From positions 1-10,101 of the forward strand of contig SHZL01000079.1 of assembly GCA_009692275.1 (NCBI GenBank): a DNA stretch of 10,101 nucleotides, written 5' to 3'. This DNA comes from Lysobacterales bacterium (GTDB lineage: Bacteria > Pseudomonadota > Gammaproteobacteria > Xanthomonadales > SZUA-36). Positions 6,448 to 10,101 of the stretch are shown here, one piece after another. Every line of letters begins with the position of its first letter. Position 1 is the stretch's first letter. The notes under the pieces were generated by a model. It worked only from the letters and a program-made list of their open reading frames with translations, was not told the DNA's origin and searched no databases. A program made the position numbers and the translations under genes.

Positions 6448-7014
6448 TCAGCCGCCTGTTGGCGGGCAGTTGCTGGCGTTGATTTCCGGAGCCTCCTCAC
6501 GCCGGATGCGGCCGCTGTTGGAGATGACCAGCTTGCGCGCATCGGCCGGACCGCGCGCGTCACAGAAGGTAATGCTGCTGTTGCTGCCGGGTGCGCTGCC
6601 ATTCGGGTAAAAACGCAGGTTGGTGCGCCCCGAACTGCTGCGAATCACCATCTGCTCCAGGCCGGGCTCCACTCGCAGCACGTTTTCCGTTGCCTGGTAC
6701 CGGCGATCGCCATTGAGATCGCCAAATACGATCCAGCCATCGCTCCAGTCGGTCGCCTCGGTGCAGCCGCTTGCCACATTGCCCGGGCAGGCCACTACCT
6801 GCGTATTGAAGCGTATCGCTTCATTGCGCGCGAGCGCCAGTTGAGTGTGCAGCAGGTTTATGCAGGCACTCATGCGCTGGCGCATTTCATAGGATTGCAG
6901 GGCCGGGATGCCGAGAATCAGGAGGATGGCCGCTATGGCCAGTACCAGCAACATTTCTACAACCGTAAATCCGGTGCTTCCTGCTCTGGTAAAATGGGTT
7001 TCGCGAGCGTCCAT
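6448..7014 (-). CDS. fimT: FimT/GspH-type minor pseudopilin
   Basis: The 188-residue prepilin has a short leader ending at Gly15, then FTVVEMLLVLAIAAILLILG with Glu at +5 (Glu20), the class III signal cut and methylated by PilD. The rest fits the GspH/FimT domain: ACINLLHTQLALARNEAIRF helix region, the family hallmark WSDGWIVFGDLNGDRRY (90-106), and four spaced cysteines. Near the C-terminus GRIR (168-171) matches the GRxR motif reported for DNA binding by FimT of naturally competent bacteria. It would act in the type IV pilus across the inner membrane and periplasm. Other minor pilins (PilV, PilW, PilX, PilY1) are not adjacent, so it is an orphan copy, upstream of tRNA-Asn. The ATG at 7014 is chosen because longer in-frame starts add a non-pilin leader; its ribosome-binding site is weak. 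The gene symbol rests on domain type, not on synteny. Confidence 0.88.
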   Translation of the reverse strand: MDARETHFTRAGSTGFTVVEMLLVLAIAAILLILGIPALQSYEMRQRMSACINLLHTQLALARNEAIRFNTQVVACPGNVASGCTEATDWSDGWIVFGDLNGDRRYQATENVLRVEPGLEQMVIRSSSGRTNLRFYPNGSAPGSNSSITFCDARGPADARKLVISNSGRIRREEAPEINASNCPPTGG

Positions 7015-7150
7015 GACGTGACAATGCGCGGGGCAGGGCGCTTTGGGCAGAGGAAAAACTCCTACGGTTGTGTCGGAAATTCCCTGGTGCTGCCTCCCTG
7101 TATCCTGATCATCACTTGAATTGTGCTGGCAAAAGTTACACATTGCGAGC

Positions 7151-8131
7151 ATGAACAAAAACGATACCTTATTAGTCGCAGGCGCCGGGGGATTCATCGG
7201 TGGGCATCTGGTCAAGAGTCTGTTGGACCAAGGTTTTGCGTCCATCAGGGCTGCTGATATAAAGCCCGTTGCCAAATGGTATCAATCCTTCAACGGCATC
7301 GATAACCGGGTGCTCGACTTGCAACAAAGGAGCTCCTGTATTGCAGCGGCTAAGGGTTGCCGCACCATCTACAACCTGGCGTGTGACATGGGAGGAATGG
7401 GATTTATCGAAAGCAACAAGGCTTTGTGCATGCTCAACTCCCTTATCAACACCCACCTGCTCATAGCCGTCAGGGAAAACCAGGTACAGCGCTATTTTTT
7501 TGCTTCCTCGGCCTGTGTTTACAATGTTGAGAAGCAGCAAGGCAGACAGGGCGCCGCGCTAAAAGAGGCAGACGCCTACCGCTCGCTGCCTGAAGACGGC
7601 CACGGTTGGGAGAAGCTATTTGGTGAACGGATGTGCCGACATTTCCATGAGGACTTTGGCCTGGGTGTCGTGGTAGCCCGCCTGCACAATGCTTATGGCC
7701 CGATGGGCACCTACGATGGAGGCCGCGAAAAAGCCCCGGCAGCGATTTGTCGAAAGGTCATAGCCGCCAAACTTTCAGGAAATCATACCATCGAGATATG
7801 GGGTGATGGCGAGCAAACCCGCAGTTTTATGTATATCGATGATTGCGTGAAGGGTATCAATCTCCTGATGGACAAGAGCTGCCCTGACCCGGTCAATCTT
7901 GGCAGCAGTGAACTGGTCACCATCAATCAGGTCGTCGATACCGTTGAGGATATTGCACAAATCAAGCTCAAACGAAGCTACCAGCCAGATGCCCCGAAAG
8001 GAGTGAATGGGCGCAATAGTGACAACACGAAGATCGAAAAGCTGCTCGGGTGGCAGCCCAACATCCGCCTTCGCGATGGCCTGGAGCAGACCTACCGCTG
8101 GATCCACACGCAAATGACCCGGAAGCACTAG
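7151..8131 (+). CDS. GDP-mannose 3,5-epimerase-like SDR protein with altered active site
   Basis: This 326-residue extended SDR protein closely resembles plant GDP-mannose 3,5-epimerase, which makes GDP-L-galactose and GDP-L-gulose from GDP-mannose. It has the NAD loop GAGGFIGGH (11-19), CDMGGMGFIESN (78-89), ASSACVY (118-124), RLHNAYGP, GGREKAPAAICRK (190-202), WGDGEQTRSF and GVNGRNSDNT. With a constant offset of 23, Ser120, Cys122, Lys155 and Lys194 match plant Ser143, Cys145, Lys178 and Lys217. The catalytic Tyr174 position is His151 here (GHGWEK, codon CAC), one base from a Tyr codon. Activity may therefore be lost or changed. The ATG at 7151 starts just before the Rossmann strand; an upstream TTG at 7121 is less likely. 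The next gene follows after 13 bases and is probably co-transcribed. The promoter lies in the 136-base gap to fimT, but none is clear. Confidence 0.88.
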   Translation: MNKNDTLLVAGAGGFIGGHLVKSLLDQGFASIRAADIKPVAKWYQSFNGIDNRVLDLQQRSSCIAAAKGCRTIYNLACDMGGMGFIESNKALCMLNSLINTHLLIAVRENQVQRYFFASSACVYNVEKQQGRQGAALKEADAYRSLPEDGHGWEKLFGERMCRHFHEDFGLGVVVARLHNAYGPMGTYDGGREKAPAAICRKVIAAKLSGNHTIEIWGDGEQTRSFMYIDDCVKGINLLMDKSCPDPVNLGSSELVTINQVVDTVEDIAQIKLKRSYQPDAPKGVNGRNSDNTKIEKLLGWQPNIRLRDGLEQTYRWIHTQMTRKH

Positions 8132-8144
8132 ATAGCCGTCGCCA

Positions 8145-9083
8145 ATGGCATCGACTCTCGTCATCATCCTTGCCGAAACCAGGTCTTGTAGCTCGACTTT
8201 TGCGCTTTTCGAAAAAAACCTTTTGAACGTGTTCCAGGCCGACCTCGCTTTGTGTGTGGCCGACAATGAGCGCGAAGACAAAGGCAATCGCTTCTACCAG
8301 AAAGCCAAATATATCTGGCAGTCGAAAGAATATGAAGACTGGGGTGAGGGGCTGGAATATCTGATCGAAAACCATCATCCGGATTGGCGCAAACTGCTGC
8401 AAATCCCGAAGCAGTGGCTGGGAGGAATACGCGGCGAACACGAACACCCGGGCTCAGGCGGAATCCTGCTGTACTTTCGTGAGTTTCTCAGGAAGTCCCT
8501 GCTTGAATCCGGCGCGCTGGATAAATACGAGCGCTTTATCGTCACGCGTTCGGATTTCATGTACCAAACTCCCCACGTTCCACCCGGCCTGCTCGACAAT
8601 CAATATATCTGGATTCCAAATGGCGAACAGTACGGCGGCTACACGGACCGGCATATACTTTGTCCGGGCGCTAAAATTCTTCAAACCCTCTCTGTGGCAA
8701 ACATTCTTACCCGCGACCCTGAGCTTGTCATCGGGGAAATGCAGCACAAGCAACGCTGGAACCTGGAAAAATATCTCAAGTTCCACATGCAAAAATCCGG
8801 CCTGGAAAATTGTATTCGAATGTTTCCCTACACCATGTATGCGGTGCGGGAGCCAGGCGGTCACACCCGCTGGAGTGAAGGGTCATTCGACCCGTCGCTG
8901 AATGTTTTCATCAAGTACCGCTCTGAACACAGTCGCGCCCGTCTGGCCCGTCTTATTGTGGGGAAAAATGGCTGGAGTCAGTTCAGGATCAATGCTTTCG
9001 ATTTTCTGTACGGGCAAGCCCTGATGCTGGCTTCGGCACTGCATTACCTGGCGCAGAAATTTGGCAACAAGCCAACCGGTTGA
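8145..9083 (+). CDS. Glycosyltransferase-like protein of unknown family
   Basis: The 312-residue protein has no family I can name with certainty. It starts with a strand typical of a nucleotide-sugar fold (STLVIILAETRSCSSTF, 3-19) and continues LALCVADNERED (34-45), ILLYFREFL (107-115), a central KYERFIVTRSDFMY (127-140) and YIWIPNGEQYGGYTDRH (154-170). The RSD within a hydrophobic strand, followed by an Asp/Arg-rich loop, resembles the donor and metal site region of GT-A-like proteins seen in glycan clusters. No signal peptide or membrane segment is evident, though residues 285-300 are mildly hydrophobic. It lies 13 bases after the epimerase-like gene and likely shares its transcript, so use of the epimerase product as donor is a fair guess. 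The ribosome-binding site is weak. It ends nine bases from the convergent hydroxylase gene with no visible terminator. Confidence 0.75.
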   Translation: MASTLVIILAETRSCSSTFALFEKNLLNVFQADLALCVADNEREDKGNRFYQKAKYIWQSKEYEDWGEGLEYLIENHHPDWRKLLQIPKQWLGGIRGEHEHPGSGGILLYFREFLRKSLLESGALDKYERFIVTRSDFMYQTPHVPPGLLDNQYIWIPNGEQYGGYTDRHILCPGAKILQTLSVANILTRDPELVIGEMQHKQRWNLEKYLKFHMQKSGLENCIRMFPYTMYAVREPGGHTRWSEGSFDPSLNVFIKYRSEHSRARLARLIVGKNGWSQFRINAFDFLYGQALMLASALHYLAQKFGNKPTG

Positions 9084-9092
9084 TGCCCATCC

Positions 9093-9650
9093 TCAAGCCT
9101 GATCGTAGTAATCGAATATCAGGTGGATGCGGTCGATGGCCGACGTGTTGCAGCCACCATGCATCACTTTGTTATTGACCTCAAAAGCGGCGCCGCGGGA
9201 AAGGTGAATCGCCTCGTCTTCCGCCCAGAAAAACACCTCCGGGTCGGTTACCAGCGGCACATGGATCTTGTGCGGCACATCGGCCGAGCGCATGCCATCA
9301 ACATGTTTGCGGATTTCTCCGCCGGCCTTGAGCCTGGCCAGCATGATGCGGCAGGTTTGGCCATTGGCATAGCCATAAAATGGCGTAACGGCTGCGATGA
9401 TGGGCTCCACCGCGGCCCGGTATTTCTCCCAGATCGGCTGGTATTTCGAACGCGTGTGGTCTTCCAGTTCCAACGGAAACTTGAAAACGATGTGTTGCGT
9501 GGATTTTTCGAAATCGCCAAATTTGTTGGGCTTGTGCGCGTTCTCCACCAGGAAGGTATCCCGGGAGTTCTCCAGCAAACGGTCCAGTGGTGCAAGCAGT
9601 TCTGCAGGTACTGTGCACAGCTCGCGGACATGCCCGTCGAAGTAGCTCAT
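9093..9650 (-). CDS. Aspartyl/asparaginyl beta-hydroxylase-like 2OG-Fe(II) oxygenase
   Basis: This 185-residue protein fits the Asp_Arg_Hydrox (aspartyl/asparaginyl beta-hydroxylase) family of 2-oxoglutarate and Fe(II)-dependent oxygenases. The iron ligands are visible as His116 and Asp118 in RKHVDG and His164 in VMHGGCN, and Arg174 in DRIHLIFDYY should bind 2-oxoglutarate. IHVPLVTDPEVFFW and HLSRGAAFEVNN are typical core strands. There is no signal or membrane segment, so it is a cytoplasmic single-domain form. The frame extends to 9698, but the ATG at 9650, one base after the aminotransferase stop (TGAAATG), is chosen as a coupled start. The partner gene suggests an amino-acid-related substrate, but family members also hydroxylate proteins and lipid A, so the substrate is open. 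Confidence 0.88.
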   Translation of the reverse strand: MSYFDGHVRELCTVPAELLAPLDRLLENSRDTFLVENAHKPNKFGDFEKSTQHIVFKFPLELEDHTRSKYQPIWEKYRAAVEPIIAAVTPFYGYANGQTCRIMLARLKAGGEIRKHVDGMRSADVPHKIHVPLVTDPEVFFWAEDEAIHLSRGAAFEVNNKVMHGGCNTSAIDRIHLIFDYYDQA

Positions 9651-9651
9651 T

Positions 9652-10101
9652 TCAGGACCAGGCCTTTTCGATTGCGGTCCTGATGCGCTGCACGGCATTT
9701 TCCAGGTATTCCAGGCTGGCGGCGTAGGACAGGCGCAAATGTCCCGGAGCTCCGAAGGCCGCGCCCGGAACGGTGGAAACGCCGGCTGAGTCGAGCAACC
9801 ACTCCGCCAGTTCTACATCATCATGCGGCCATGCGGCACGTGGGCCGGCATCCTGCAGGTGAGCCATGCGGTCGATTACTCCCTGGAATGAAGGGAAGGC
9901 ATAAAAGGCGCCCTCGCAGGACGGGCAGTCAACGCCGGGTATGGAATTCAGCGCAGCCCTGAAGTATTCGTAGCGGCTGCGGAATGCCTGGCGCATCTGC
10001 TCCACGCAGTCCTGGGGCCCGTTCAAAGCCGCAACAGCGGCAGCCTGTGAAATCGAACCGGGGCAGGAAGTGCTTTGGCCCTGCACCTTGCGCATGGCGC
10101 G
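9652..10101 (-). CDS. Class I aspartate aminotransferase, C-terminal part (5' end outside window)
   Basis: The frame is open from the right edge and encodes the last 149 residues. RAMRKVQGQSTSCPGSISQ, AAVAALNGPQ, the EGAFYAFPSF turn and GAAFGAPGHLRLSYAASLE match class I PLP-dependent aspartate aminotransferases of the AspB/AatA type. The Arg in RLSYA corresponds to the Arg that binds the substrate alpha-carboxylate (Arg386 in E. coli AspC). The PLP-binding Lys lies in the missing part. The reaction would be aspartate plus 2-oxoglutarate to oxaloacetate and glutamate, although related enzymes act on aromatic or other substrates. It is followed one base later by the 2OG oxygenase gene, so the two are in one operon whose promoter is beyond the window. 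Confidence 0.93.
   Translation of the reverse strand, partial: RAMRKVQGQSTSCPGSISQAAAVAALNGPQDCVEQMRQAFRSRYEYFRAALNSIPGVDCPSCEGAFYAFPSFQGVIDRMAHLQDAGPRAAWPHDDVELAEWLLDSAGVSTVPGAAFGAPGHLRLSYAASLEYLENAVQRIRTAIEKAWS

Noticed and set aside
6409..7119. 236-codon plus-strand frame over fimT
   Set aside because: It is the antisense of the well-supported pilin gene and shows no family features.
7775..8447. Minus-strand frames of 170 and 159 codons over the epimerase and glycosyltransferase-like genes
   Set aside because: They overlap the strongly supported plus-strand genes and have no domain signs.
9123..9683. 186-codon plus-strand frame over the hydroxylase
   Set aside because: It is antisense to a gene with complete iron-binding motifs and has no recognisable features.
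1..10101. CRISPR array, insertion sequence or transposase
   Set aside because: No regularly spaced repeats, terminal inverted repeats or transposase-like frames were seen on either strand.

Overview
The window looks like a piece of a gammaproteobacterial chromosome. The signs are moderate GC content with mostly GC-ending codons, a tRNA-Asn with an encoded CCA and close likeness to the E. coli gene, a FimT/GspH-type pseudopilin, an AraC/XylS regulator of the 330-residue type, and a BKACE-family enzyme. A free-living, possibly marine or aquatic organism would fit the sulfotransferase and unusual sugar genes, but that is inference and the species is not recognised.

Layout. 1-435 (minus): N-terminal part of an exported SYLF/YSC84-domain protein, cut by the window edge. 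595-1590 (minus): AraC-family regulator. It is divergent from a small unknown gene (1700-1975, plus) and a BKACE/3-keto-5-aminohexanoate cleavage enzyme (2035-2964, plus); a perfect 6-3-6 inverted repeat lies between the divergent starts. 2965-3187: intergenic, with a terminator and a possible gene remnant. 3188-5169 (minus): a translationally coupled pair, polysaccharide deacetylase then acyltransferase-3, divergent from a sulfotransferase (5216-6073, plus). Together these three look like a surface-glycan decoration module. 6240-6417 (minus): tRNA-Asn with its own promoter and terminator. 6448-7014 (minus): FimT-like pseudopilin. 7151-9083 (plus): a two-gene unit with a GDP-mannose 3,5-epimerase-like enzyme and a glycosyltransferase-like protein. 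9093-10101 (minus): a tightly coupled pair, aspartate aminotransferase (5' end outside the window) and an Asp/Asn beta-hydroxylase-like 2OG oxygenase.

How it may work together. The deacetylase, acyltransferase, sulfotransferase, nucleotide-sugar epimerase and putative glycosyltransferase could jointly build and decorate an unusual extracellular polysaccharide, possibly containing L-galactose or L-gulose and sulfate. No polymerase, flippase or initiating transferase is present, so the window holds at most part of such a pathway. The tRNA and fimT lie between the two glycan blocks.

Most unusual points: the epimerase has His where the SDR catalytic Tyr should be; the deacetylase has an altered metal motif; and two related 41-bp repeats flank the decoration module, one beside the tRNA-Asn 3' end.
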